41,048 nucleotides of DNA. It comes from a virus. Of this stretch, positions 27,346 through 34,084 are shown in pieces. The notes below the pieces were generated by a model. That model searched no databases. It saw only the letters and a program-made list of their open reading frames with translations, and was not told the origin of the DNA. Both the position numbers and the translations under genes were made by a program. The stretch spans positions 1 to 41,048 of the IMG/VR virus record IMGVR_UViG_3300033142_000306, one strand, 5' to 3'. Positions within the stretch are counted from its first letter, which is position 1. Each line of letters opens with the position of its first letter.

Positions 27346-29052
27346 TTAACTTATATAATATACTGGTCTTGAATCTAACCAGTTCTGTGTAACTTGTGCG
27401 TCATTCAATACTGCGCTATATATACCTAACATACCTAAGTGGCATTTAGCTCCTTCAGAAACTCCACCAACTGACTGACCATAGAAAAACCTATCAAAGG
27501 TGTTTGTTCCTATTGTAAAAGCGTTTGTTTCTTTATAAAGTCCATTAGCATCCACAGCTATTGTATTACCTAATCCATCATAATCCCAGTTAGTTGCTCC
27601 TCCAGCTGCTACTGCAGCATCTAAAGAACTTTGACAACCCGCATAAAATATAACTTCATTAGCAGCGTCATCTAAAGAACAACTTATAAATATCCATTCA
27701 GTAGATAAATCTGCTCCACCAGTTGCAGTGTAATCTTCTAATGCTGGAAAGCCTAAAGTAATAGCTGGACTATAATCAAATTCAAACTCTCTTGAACTGT
27801 TTATGTATAAGAGTTCTTGATATCCAGATCCCTCATCAAAATCAAAAATTGTTGAATAACTAGCTGCAAAGGGACCTTGAATATAACAACTAACTGTATT
27901 AGTAACAGGTTGACCTGCAAAAGTAGAAGGGGATAAAATAGAATTTGAATCTCCACCTAAACTCCAAAAAGCCGGTCTACTAACAGAATCATCTCGTGTA
28001 TAAAATTCTGCATTAGTAACGTTTGATCCTATAGCTAAGTCACCTATTAATGAACTTGCCGATATTTCAGGTACTGCTTGACCAACAACTAAAGGAGCTC
28101 CATTCACAGATTCGTTATAAGATTCTGGGTGATAAAATGCTATTAAATTAGTGCTATCAAATACTACTGATGGAGGATATATAGGATCTATCATATTTTC
28201 AAACTTTGTCCAAAAGAAAGTTTTTACATCATAAACCCAATGAAATAAAACCTTATTACTTCCACCTAATGATGGATCGCCATTAGTAATCAAACTTGCC
28301 ATAGTAGCTGCACTACCATTAGTCTCGCTTGGTAGTTTATAATCAGTGGATAAACTTGGATCTATAACTAACCATCCGGATGATCCATCTGGAAATTCTC
28401 CTGTAGTATCTACTGTAAGTACGTTTTCTAATCCAGCACCTAATGTTACTTTTATATTAGGTCCATCTGTAGCATAATCCCAATCTATAACGTCAGCAGC
28501 TGTCAAAGTTGTGAAAGCATCAAAACCTCCAGTACTAGGAGTCACCCACTCTATATCACCATTTACATTTTTAGCAGATAATACATCTCCAACAGAAGGA
28601 GGTGTTGGTAAATCTACTTGTATTTCAGTTGCAGTTTTTAATTTCAATTTTCCTGTACCAGGACTTCTAGAATTAATTAATATACTAGGATTTTGACCCG
28701 GTCCACCAGCTGTTTGAATTCTAATATAATCCGCAGCTGCACTACCAGTATTCTCAATAATTTGCAATCCATTACCAGACCAAGTAAAATTACCCGCGTT
28801 GTTTCTATTTAAACCATCTAGATCTAATGTCATTTGGTTAAAGCCACCATCTGAAAGAACTATATCTTTATTTACCGCAGTATCTCCTTGAGCCAAAACC
28901 GAGTCCAAATCTTGAAGTATCTCATTTCCTGAGAATCTAACATTGGTTAAAGTTCCTCCATTGTCATAGTAAGCTGCAACACCCACTACATCGCTAATGG
29001 TAATTCCAGCTGTTGTTAAATCGTCAAAGCCGCTTATTTTTTGATTAGGCAT
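27346..29052 (-). CDS. Fibre protein with C-terminal LamG/ConA-like lectin domain
   Basis: The product has 568 residues. The N-terminus (MPNQKISGFDDLTTAGITIS, DVVGVAAYYDNGGTLTNVRF) is of the short adaptor type found at the start of phage fibres. A repeat-poor beta region follows to about residue 280. The C-terminal part (about 320-565) looks like a Laminin-G/concanavalin-type sandwich: STEWIFISCSLDDAANEVIF in the middle and CHLGMLGIYSAVLNDAQVTQ at the end, the typical LamG closing strand and helix. Such domains bind glycans. I infer a head or tail fibre that contacts host surface sugars. Which structure it attaches to is not shown. Confidence 0.75.
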   Translation of the reverse strand: MPNQKISGFDDLTTAGITISDVVGVAAYYDNGGTLTNVRFSGNEILQDLDSVLAQGDTAVNKDIVLSDGGFNQMTLDLDGLNRNNAGNFTWSGNGLQIIENTGSAAADYIRIQTAGGPGQNPSILINSRSPGTGKLKLKTATEIQVDLPTPPSVGDVLSAKNVNGDIEWVTPSTGGFDAFTTLTAADVIDWDYATDGPNIKVTLGAGLENVLTVDTTGEFPDGSSGWLVIDPSLSTDYKLPSETNGSAATMASLITNGDPSLGGSNKVLFHWVYDVKTFFWTKFENMIDPIYPPSVVFDSTNLIAFYHPESYNESVNGAPLVVGQAVPEISASSLIGDLAIGSNVTNAEFYTRDDSVSRPAFWSLGGDSNSILSPSTFAGQPVTNTVSCYIQGPFAASYSTIFDFDEGSGYQELLYINSSREFEFDYSPAITLGFPALEDYTATGGADLSTEWIFISCSLDDAANEVIFYAGCQSSLDAAVAAGGATNWDYDGLGNTIAVDANGLYKETNAFTIGTNTFDRFFYGQSVGGVSEGAKCHLGMLGIYSAVLNDAQVTQNWLDSRPVYYIS

Positions 29053-29065
29053 GTTTTATTTTTTT

Positions 29066-29242
29066 TTATGTTTCTAATTCTACTTTGTCACTTAACCCAG
29101 ATTCTAAGGCTACGACATCGAGCAGGGAAGGTACATTAATTTCTAAAGCTATAAAGTCACCACTTGGAGGAGGAGCACCACCAACCTTTTTTCTTCTTTT
29201 CCAAGCTGGAACAGTATTTACGTTTTTATTAACTAAAGGCAT
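29066..29242 (-). CDS. Small basic-to-acidic unknown protein (58 aa)
   Basis: ATG 29242 opens a 58-residue frame ending in TAA at 29066, filling the gap between the fibre and YxxGD-type genes exactly. It reads MPLVNKNVNTVPAWKRRKKV, then a GGAPPPSGD linker and an acidic hydrophobic end (FIALEINVPSLLDVVALESG). The preceding gene stops one base before it, a coupled junction. The protein is not recognised. The perfect fit to the gap and sensible composition support it as real. Confidence 0.6.
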   Translation of the reverse strand: MPLVNKNVNTVPAWKRRKKVGGAPPPSGDFIALEINVPSLLDVVALESGLSDKVELET

Positions 29243-29243
29243 C

Positions 29244-29951
29244 TTAAAATAATGCTAAAATTACTTCTTCAACACCTCCTATTGGTAAATCACCAGGTGT
29301 TGTAGCTGTTGCACTAACAACTGTAACTACTGATACCGGTAAAAATGAACCAGCTGGTACATTGTGATATGTCGTAGTTGGTGTTTCTGCTGGTGAAGGA
29401 TTAGTTGGTGCGCCTTGTATAGCTTTACCTTCTTGTATGACCTCTAATGTAGTCATATCAGCTCCTATATATAAAGCAGAACAAGCTCTTCCTGAACGAA
29501 CTCCACCTACTCCACCTGAACTCCAATAGTAGTTAGATTTTTCAAACGTGTAGTTTACACCGTTAAATGTAGGACTAGTTGGTGATACAGGATCTCCCAT
29601 TTTCCAACCTGTACACACAGATACGGTTTGTATTTCTATTCTACAATTATTATCTCCACCTATCAACGTTATTACGTCTCCGTTATTGTAATGTTCTCCA
29701 CCTTCAGCTAAAGCAAAAGTAAGAACTCCACCTGATCCATCTACAGTAAGAACCTCTACAGTTGCACCAATTCCACCATTAGATGAGTTTGTTGTGTAGA
29801 TTGTTCCCGCTAAATAATTACTTCCTCCTTCTGCAGGTGGAGCAGCTACTAAAGCAGTAATAACACCAGTAGCACCACATAAATCCTGTAACGCTGTAGC
29901 ATCATGTGCAAATACTCTAGGTTGTTTATATGTTGTACCTATTACACTCAT
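29244..29951 (-). CDS. Virion protein with YxxGD-type beta repeats
   Basis: The product has 235 residues, Gly/Thr/Val-rich. Residues about 40-110 hold two turns of a phage beta repeat (GGSNYLAGTIYTTNSSNGGI, ATVEVLTVDGSGGVLTFAL, GGEHYNNGDVITLIGGDNN) widespread in marine phage fibre and decoration proteins. The C-terminal half (FLPVSVVTVVSATATTPGDL) is also beta-rich and ends in VEEVILALF. No signal peptide. It is likely a surface virion component, a head-fibre subunit or decoration protein. Confidence 0.65.
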   Translation of the reverse strand: MSVIGTTYKQPRVFAHDATALQDLCGATGVITALVAAPPAEGGSNYLAGTIYTTNSSNGGIGATVEVLTVDGSGGVLTFALAEGGEHYNNGDVITLIGGDNNCRIEIQTVSVCTGWKMGDPVSPTSPTFNGVNYTFEKSNYYWSSGGVGGVRSGRACSALYIGADMTTLEVIQEGKAIQGAPTNPSPAETPTTTYHNVPAGSFLPVSVVTVVSATATTPGDLPIGGVEEVILALF

Positions 29952-29956
29952 AATTT

Positions 29957-30427
29957 TTAATCTTTATTTTTATTTATAAATACTTTTTCAGCTCCTCTAG
30001 AACCAAAGTAAGCTACATATACTGTAACTAGCAATGTTTTTAATAATTCAATCCAAACATCTTTCATGTCAAATAGCATGTTTATAGAATCAAATACTAT
30101 AAACAATGTCATGCATACTGTTAAGTAAATTAATGTTAATGGTCTTGTGTTTTTACTCAACCAAGAATCAGATTTCATATCGTATTGCCAACGCTCAGAA
30201 ACCCCTTGCATCTCTGCAATATCTTGATCTATCATTTTTAAAGCTAAGTCTTTATCTGCTGCGTCCATTTCCTCGTCTTGAGATATTAAGTTTTTAACAA
30301 CTCCATAAACCCCATTATTAGGAAGAACATCCCCAATAGTATCTAAAATTTTAGGAGCTTTTTCCTTTAAAAACATCCCAACTTTAGTTTCTTTAAACTT
30401 CTTTTTTGCCTTCTTCTTTTTTTCCAT
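29957..30427 (-). CDS. Holin-like protein (Holin_3TM style)
   Basis: The product has 156 residues. The N-terminus is very basic (MEKKKKAKKKFKETK). An amphipathic soluble part follows, then the signature-like SERWQYDMKSDSWLSKNTRP just before two membrane spans (LTLIYLTVCMTLFIVFDSIN and LLKTLLVTVYVAYFG) and a charged tail. This matches the Holin_3TM type (PF11351) used for release of phages and gene transfer agents. A T7-lysozyme-type amidase lies about 1.5 kb upstream. ATG 30427 makes a 35-base overlap with the previous gene; MFLKEKAPK at 30376 is an alternative start. Confidence 0.75.
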   Translation of the reverse strand: MEKKKKAKKKFKETKVGMFLKEKAPKILDTIGDVLPNNGVYGVVKNLISQDEEMDAADKDLALKMIDQDIAEMQGVSERWQYDMKSDSWLSKNTRPLTLIYLTVCMTLFIVFDSINMLFDMKDVWIELLKTLLVTVYVAYFGSRGAEKVFINKNKD

Positions 30428-30587
30428 TACTATAAGGAAACATTTCGTTTAACTTTTGCTTTCTTTTTTTACAACCGCAATCTTTTTTTGTAGCTTTACT
30501 TACTGTGTCTACTACTTTTTTTATACCTGTAGCAGTTGTTATTTTTTCGATTGTATCTCCCAATCCTTTTGATTCATTTGATTCCAT
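30393..30587 (-). CDS. Small CGC-motif phage protein
   Basis: The product has 64 residues: GLGDTIEKITTATGIKKVVD, then KKDCGCKKRKQKLNEMFPY and a Lys/Glu end. The KxCGCxxRxxxLNxxFPY pattern is one I associate with small proteins of Bacteroidota phages near lysis genes, which supports the host guess. The two close cysteines with basic residues could bind metal or nucleic acid; that is speculation. It overlaps the holin-like gene by 35 bases. Confidence 0.65.
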   Translation of the reverse strand: MESNESKGLGDTIEKITTATGIKKVVDTVSKATKKDCGCKKRKQKLNEMFPYSNGKKEEGKKEV

Positions 30588-30599
30588 TATATATTTTAT

Positions 30600-30755
30600 T
30601 TATTTTTTCAAGGCAAGTAAAAATTCTCTAATACCTATTCCAAAGGCCATGCCACCCATCATTGAATGTCCATGCGCTAGTATTAAACCACCTATTACTC
30701 CACAAGCAACAGCTTTTGAAAGTGGATGATTTACAATTTCTTTAATAGTTTCCAT
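30600..30755 (-). CDS. Small membrane protein (51 aa), possible holin/antiholin
   Basis: ATG 30755 overlaps the preceding stop as TAATG, and the frame ends at TAA 30600. The 51 residues are hydrophobic: METIKEIVNHPLSKAVACGV, then IGGLILAHG and MMGGMAFGIGIREFLLALKK. One long or two short membrane spans fit. Size, charge ends and lysis-gene surroundings suggest a holin partner or antiholin. Confidence 0.6.
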   Translation of the reverse strand: METIKEIVNHPLSKAVACGVIGGLILAHGHSMMGGMAFGIGIREFLLALKK

Positions 30756-31042
30756 TATCTACTTGATTTTTTATTTGCTTTTCTTTCATACCTATCTGCT
30801 TTTTTATCTAAATGTGGATATTTTTTTAATACACATTGTCTGATACCGTCAGGATTAGGTGCGTTGTGTGCTAGTTTAAGAGCAGACTTTGCTCTTTTAG
30901 GTGTGTTTACAGGATAACTTCCTTCTGGAGCTCCTCCTGCTGGTCCACAGAAATCAGAAGATTTAACGTTTGGATAATCTCCAACATTTGACCCTCCTGG
31001 TTTCTCTCTAGCTTCTCTTTCTTTTTCAGTTAATTCAGCCAT
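30755..31042 (-). CDS. Small basic phage protein with FCGP...YPVNTPKRA motif
   Basis: The product has 95 residues. The centre reads KSSDFCGPAGGAPEGSYPVN, TPKRAKSALKLAHNAPNPDG and CVLKKYPHL. This parallels a widespread phage segment in which F.....YPI/V..xxxARxALxR is followed by VRxxVxRxxP. The C-terminus is lysine-rich. Both ends are 1-base TAATG overlaps. The function of such segments is unknown to me; they occur alone or attached to virion and protease proteins. Confidence 0.7.
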   Translation of the reverse strand: MAELTEKEREAREKPGGSNVGDYPNVKSSDFCGPAGGAPEGSYPVNTPKRAKSALKLAHNAPNPDGIRQCVLKKYPHLDKKADRYERKANKKSSR

Positions 31043-31317
31043 TATTTCTTTTTCTTCTTTTTATTTCTATTACAAAATGCTCTTGCTTCTCCCTTACTAC
31101 TAAAACCCCATTTTTTTAAAGCCATTGCTAAATTACTAGGCTTTCCATCTTTGGTCATTGATCCAGCCATTCCAGCAAATCTACAAGCAAAAGAAACTCG
31201 ACGACTACCTTTACCGCTTAATTGACGTTTACCTAAAGTTCTACCAGTTTCCTTAGTGTATTTAGAACGCATTTTTTTATTTCGCGCTTCATATTTAGAG
31301 TTTACACTATCAGCCAT
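31042..31317 (-). CDS. Small basic phage protein (SFACRFAGMxGxM type)
   Basis: The product has 91 residues, strongly basic. GKGSRRVSFACRFAGMAGSM, then KPSNLAMALKKWGFSSKGEA and FCNRNKKKKKK. Marine phages carry similar small proteins (SFCARM.GM.GPM......ALALRKW), whose function is not known. Two Cys and many Lys/Arg residues suggest DNA or RNA contact; packaging as an internal protein is possible. Start and stop are both TAATG overlaps with neighbours. Confidence 0.7.
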   Translation of the reverse strand: MADSVNSKYEARNKKMRSKYTKETGRTLGKRQLSGKGSRRVSFACRFAGMAGSMTKDGKPSNLAMALKKWGFSSKGEARAFCNRNKKKKKK

Positions 31318-31442
31318 TACTTCTTCTTTACACAGTTATTAACCATCTTTGTTTTACCAGATTTTGTTTTTTTACCACTAGGTGATTTTTTCTTACCTTT
31401 AGCAACATAACCCGGCCAGCACTTAGTAAGTTTCTTAGCCAT
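31317..31442 (-). CDS. Tiny lysine-rich protein (41 aa)
   Basis: ATG 31442 to TAA 31317 encodes MAKKLTKCWPGYVAKGKKKS followed by a Lys/Ser/Gly stretch and MVNNCVKKK. Both ends are TAATG overlaps with neighbouring genes, which is strong support for translation. Two cysteines flank the basic middle. It may bind DNA in the head; the C..GY....C layout resembles the 72-residue protein at 39379-39597 only loosely. Confidence 0.6.
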   Translation of the reverse strand: MAKKLTKCWPGYVAKGKKKSPSGKKTKSGKTKMVNNCVKKK

Positions 31443-31672
31443 TATCTTTTATGTAAATGGTGCATGTGTTTTAAAATTGGATGTCTAGACTCTCTATTCA
31501 TATGATCGTAATGAGCATCTTTTTTTAATGCATGAGCATGATCAAAATCATCCTCTGCACATTCCATACAACCGTGTTCTAATTCATACCTGCCATCATT
31601 CCCTAGTTTTTTCTCATGAGAATAATCATCTTTAGCAGATTCTTTATCTTTGTAACTTGTCATTTTAGGCAT
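31442..31672 (-). CDS. Histidine-rich small protein (76 aa)
   Basis: The product has many His, Asp, Glu and Lys residues: YELEHGCMECAEDDFDHAHA, then a C-terminus RHPILKHMHHLHKR. A CxxC pair (CMEC) plus abundant His suggests metal binding. The end shares H.ILKHM with the 70-residue protein at 39164-39376. It stops in a TAATG overlap with the 41-residue gene. Function unknown. Confidence 0.65.
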   Translation of the reverse strand: MPKMTSYKDKESAKDDYSHEKKLGNDGRYELEHGCMECAEDDFDHAHALKKDAHYDHMNRESRHPILKHMHHLHKR

Positions 31673-31682
31673 AGTATAAGTA

Positions 31683-31898
31683 TTATGAAGGGTTTTGTAC
31701 TTTCATCTTAGCAATATCTCCATCCATTTCATATACTGCAGCTGCTGTTGGAAGTTTAAGTTCTGGTGGAATATCTCCTTTTCTTTTTAATTCACCATTA
31801 GGCTTTTCTAGCCCTACCATTCTTTCAACAGTATCTAAATCTTTTTTGTTAGTGTTAATTCTTTTTCTATTTTCCATTAATGGTTTGAAATTGTACAT
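31683..31898 (-). CDS. Small unknown protein (71 aa) after the amidase
   Basis: I choose ATG 31898 (MYNFKPLMENRKRINTNKKD), 11 bases after the amidase stop; a longer frame from 31964 would overlap the amidase by 56 bases with unlikely sequence. The product is basic at the N-terminus and ends ELKLPTAAAVYEMDGDIAKM and KVQNPS. No motif is recognised and no membrane span is present. A second internal ATG (MENRKR) is also possible. Confidence 0.6.
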   Translation of the reverse strand: MYNFKPLMENRKRINTNKKDLDTVERMVGLEKPNGELKRKGDIPPELKLPTAAAVYEMDGDIAKMKVQNPS

Positions 31899-31908
31899 TG
31901 TTGTAGTT

Positions 31909-32322
31909 TTATAAATGTTTGTATTCTTCTGTCGCATCAAACGATGGACATGCTTTGTTTGCAAAATCTCTATGTGAGTGTATTGTTGCTTCTGGGTACA
32001 TTGCTTTTAAAGTTCTTAAAACTGCTAATAAAGAATCTTTTTGGCAATCGTATCTAGTATCTTTTGGTGTTTTACCATCTTCTTCCACACCACCCGCATA
32101 ACATATCCCTATTGAATTTCTATTATACCCTTTAGTGTGAGCTCCCATTTTAGCTATATCTCTACCTTTGTGTATTTTGCCAAAAATATCGATATAAAAA
32201 TGATAACCTATATCAGACCAACCTCTACCGTCTACATGCCACTTTCTAATTGTATCTACAGATACGTCTTGACCTTCTCTAGTTGCTGAACAGTGTACTA
32301 TTAGTTTATTTATTTGTCTCAT
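31909..32322 (-). CDS. Endolysin: N-acetylmuramoyl-L-alanine amidase, T7-lysozyme type
   Basis: The product has 137 residues from ATG 32322, which overlaps the upstream stop (TAATG) and follows AAAGAAAGG; an ATG at 32349 would add nine residues inside that gene. It is a complete Amidase_2 domain. Zinc ligands are H10 (IVHCSAT), H117 (IHSHRDF) and C125 (KACP). Y40 and K123 match the T7 lysozyme catalytic pair. It cleaves the bond between MurNAc and the stem peptide at lysis. There is no signal peptide, so it depends on a holin; candidates lie directly upstream (52 residues) and downstream. T7 lysozyme also inhibits T7 RNA polymerase; no such polymerase is in this window. Confidence 0.92.
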   Translation of the reverse strand: MRQINKLIVHCSATREGQDVSVDTIRKWHVDGRGWSDIGYHFYIDIFGKIHKGRDIAKMGAHTKGYNRNSIGICYAGGVEEDGKTPKDTRYDCQKDSLLAVLRTLKAMYPEATIHSHRDFANKACPSFDATEEYKHL

Positions 32323-32480
32323 TATTTTCCTTTCTTTAGTAAGTACCACTTGTGTAGTGTATAACCTAAAGTGGCTCCTAATAATAATATCTTTAGTGTT
32401 GGTTCTAGCCAGTCACAACAAGTTGCAGCAAATGCTCCCGTATTCACTACATACAGCTTAACGCTATCGGCTATTCCCAT
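32322..32480 (-). CDS. Small membrane protein (52 aa), probable holin or lysis partner
   Basis: ATG 32480 lies 2 bases after the previous stop, and TAA at 32322-32324 shares its A with the amidase ATG. The frame reads MGIADSVKLYVVNTGAFAAT, CCDWLEPTLKILLLGATLGY and TLHKWYLLKKGK. One clear membrane span (ILLLGATLGYTL) with a second weakly hydrophobic N-terminal segment and a basic C-terminus fits a small holin. Direct coupling to the endolysin is the strongest evidence. Confidence 0.7.
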   Translation of the reverse strand: MGIADSVKLYVVNTGAFAATCCDWLEPTLKILLLGATLGYTLHKWYLLKKGK

Positions 32481-32481
32481 G

Positions 32482-32709
32482 TTATTTGTTGGCACGCAAT
32501 ACAGCGTTACCGTGATCCTTTGGATATTCTTGTCCAGGTAGAGGAATATTTTTTACAGCAGGCATGTGTAAAGGGTTTTTCATTCCGGCTGGTTTTTGTC
32601 CTATATTAGCAGCGTATTCTCTGTGTTTACCTGGTTTCATAGAGTCAGGTAATTCATTGTATTTACCTGTATTATTTCCTCTATATCCGTTTAATATATC
32701 TTGTGGCAT
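32482..32709 (-). CDS. Small Pro/Gly/Asn-rich protein (75 aa)
   Basis: The product is MPQDILNGYRGNNTGKYNEL followed by GKHREYAANIGQKPAGMKNP, and ends DHGNAVLRANK. It is basic, with no cysteine and no membrane span, and probably extended. No family recognised. Neighbours are spaced 1 to 12 bases away, so it belongs to the same transcript. A minor virion protein is possible. Confidence 0.6.
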   Translation of the reverse strand: MPQDILNGYRGNNTGKYNELPDSMKPGKHREYAANIGQKPAGMKNPLHMPAVKNIPLPGQEYPKDHGNAVLRANK

Positions 32710-32720
32710 AGTTTAATTTT

Positions 32721-32903
32721 TTAAACTCCTTGAAAAGAGCTTGGGTTAGTTTGATCAGTAGGTTGAGCATCTCTTGCGAATTGTGCATCTTCTTGATACA
32801 ACGGTTGCTCTTCTCCTAGTGTAGCTACTCCAGATAAATCTTCAAAAGTAGAATTATAAGCTGTTGCAGTTAAATCGGGTAATGGTGAATTAGGATCTTT
32901 CAT
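32721..32903 (-). CDS. Small acidic protein (60 aa)
   Basis: The product is MKDPNSPLPDLTATAYNSTF followed by a Glu/Gln/Asp/Ser-rich end (ARDAQPTDQTNPSSFQGV). It has one lysine, no cysteine and no membrane span. It sits 5 bases after the Gly/Ala-rich protein gene. No family is recognised; tight packing supports translation. Confidence 0.55.
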   Translation of the reverse strand: MKDPNSPLPDLTATAYNSTFEDLSGVATLGEEQPLYQEDAQFARDAQPTDQTNPSSFQGV

Positions 32904-32908
32904 AGTTA

Positions 32909-33379
32909 TTAAGTTAAACCTAAACTTCTCAATTGATCGGTAGCTTGAGTAGCTTGAGTAGGTTCTTTTTGATTAATCATTTGTGTAGCTTTGTTTTCAG
33001 GTAAAGTACTTGCTCCTGAAAGTTGACTATTAATAGCTGCTTGGATATTAGACTGGTTTCTTATACCTTTCTGCTCTGCCTGTGCTCTATTTGCGTCTCT
33101 GTAAGCGTAATCAGCATCACCAGAGCCTTTTAACGCTCCAGTGGCTCCAAGACCTAGAGTTAGCGCTCCTTTTATTATAGGGTTTTGGATAGGTAGAGAT
33201 TGTGCCAATGCTGCGCCTTGTGCTGCGCCACTCATAGCTCCACTAGATTTCATACTATTAAGATTTGGATCTTCCATCACTCCGTCTCCTCCAGTTTGTA
33301 CACCAAAGGCAGAAAAGTCTCCATCTTGACCAGTATAGTCTTGTGATAAGTTTTGAATAGTATTTGCATCAATTGACAT
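32909..33379 (-). CDS. Gly/Ala/Gln-rich internal-virion-like protein
   Basis: The product has 156 residues. The middle has a Gly/Ala hydrophobic stretch (GAMSGAAQGAALAQSLPIQN, IIKGALTLGLGATGALKG) like the membrane-seeking parts of small ejection proteins. The second half is Gln/Asn/Ala-rich (YRDANRAQAEQKGIRNQSNI) and probably helical. It overlaps the winged-helix-like gene by 11 bases. The composition resembles the 252-residue protein at 7179-7937, so a second small ejected protein is possible; that is inference. Confidence 0.6.
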   Translation of the reverse strand: MSIDANTIQNLSQDYTGQDGDFSAFGVQTGGDGVMEDPNLNSMKSSGAMSGAAQGAALAQSLPIQNPIIKGALTLGLGATGALKGSGDADYAYRDANRAQAEQKGIRNQSNIQAAINSQLSGASTLPENKATQMINQKEPTQATQATDQLRSLGLT

Positions 33380-33827
33380 ATCCTCGTTTTTTATCTTTGT
33401 TTAAATTAGTTATGGAAGTGGATAAAGCCTTTTCACTATAACTAGATCTGTTCATAATTGAATTAGCTCTAGTAGTTTCAGGAATATCCTCCTCCCCTAA
33501 CATTATACGGTACATCCGAGAAATTAGCTGTTTACACTTGAAAGAAACTTTATATATATGATACTTCTGAGTGGTGCGGTTTCTTGCGCGCCATACCACT
33601 ATCCATCCCTCCTTCAGTAATCTGTTCCAGCGTCTGTTGTCCCAGCTATATGCGTGTGTACCGGTTTTAAAATCTTGTTTAGTAAATAAATCTATTGCAT
33701 CTAAATAAATTAACAGCTCGAGATCTGCTTCTTTAAGATCACTTGTTTTTGCTGCCCATTTACGTATTATTCTATAATGCTTAAGTAAGTTGAGATCTTT
33801 AAGATCTGATGAGGTTAATTTCCTCAT
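33369..33827 (-). CDS. Winged-helix (MarR-like) DNA-binding candidate
   Basis: The product has 152 residues. A helical start (LLKHYRIIRKWAAKTSDLKE) is followed by ADLELLIYLDAIDLFTKQDF, RRWNRLLKEGWIVVWRARNR and YHIYKVSFKCKQLISRMYRI, then LGEEDIP and a Ser/Asn-rich basic tail. The helix, helix, L..GWI, strand, wing order fits a winged helix-turn-helix like MarR. I recall this style in marine phages beside structural genes. It overlaps groES by ATGA. It could regulate late genes or act as a structural DNA-contact protein. Confidence 0.6.
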   Translation of the reverse strand: MRKLTSSDLKDLNLLKHYRIIRKWAAKTSDLKEADLELLIYLDAIDLFTKQDFKTGTHAYSWDNRRWNRLLKEGWIVVWRARNRTTQKYHIYKVSFKCKQLISRMYRIMLGEEDIPETTRANSIMNRSSYSEKALSTSITNLNKDKKRGYVN

Positions 33828-34084
33828 AATACTACAACTATATCATTTTCTTTTATTATTGTATATAATTCTTTTTCAACTTCTAGTTTAAAACCAGCAT
33901 GCTTATCAAAATATATTATATCTCCTTTTTTAACTGCATTGACATCGTTTCCAGGTATAACTATCGTACCTTCCTTATACCTCACGTCTTCTCTATGTTT
34001 TTCTCCTAAAAACAAACCTGACTTAGTGGTTGTTGATTTATCTACAGTTTCTTTTATTACTATATTTTTACCTATTACTTTCAT
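33824..34084 (-). CDS. groES: Phage co-chaperonin GroES (Cpn10)
   Basis: The product has 86 residues against 97 in E. coli. It starts MKVIGKNIVIKETVDKSTTT, close to the family opening. The mobile loop (KSTTTKSGLFLGEK) carries LFL where E. coli has the GroEL-binding IVL. EGTIVIPGNDVNAVKKGDII, YFDKHAGFKLEVEKELYTII and KENDIVVVL match the beta-barrel and closing strand. The roof-loop region is shortened. It is read after groEL and overlaps it by 17 bases, the opposite of the bacterial groES-groEL order. It should cap the phage GroEL and possibly host GroEL. Confidence 0.9.
   Translation of the reverse strand: MKVIGKNIVIKETVDKSTTTKSGLFLGEKHREDVRYKEGTIVIPGNDVNAVKKGDIIYFDKHAGFKLEVEKELYTIIKENDIVVVL

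Noticed and set aside
31899-31964. Longer start for the 71-residue gene at 31964
   Set aside because: It would overlap the amidase by 56 bases with a Lys/Thr/Asn-rich extension; ATG 31898 fits the gap.
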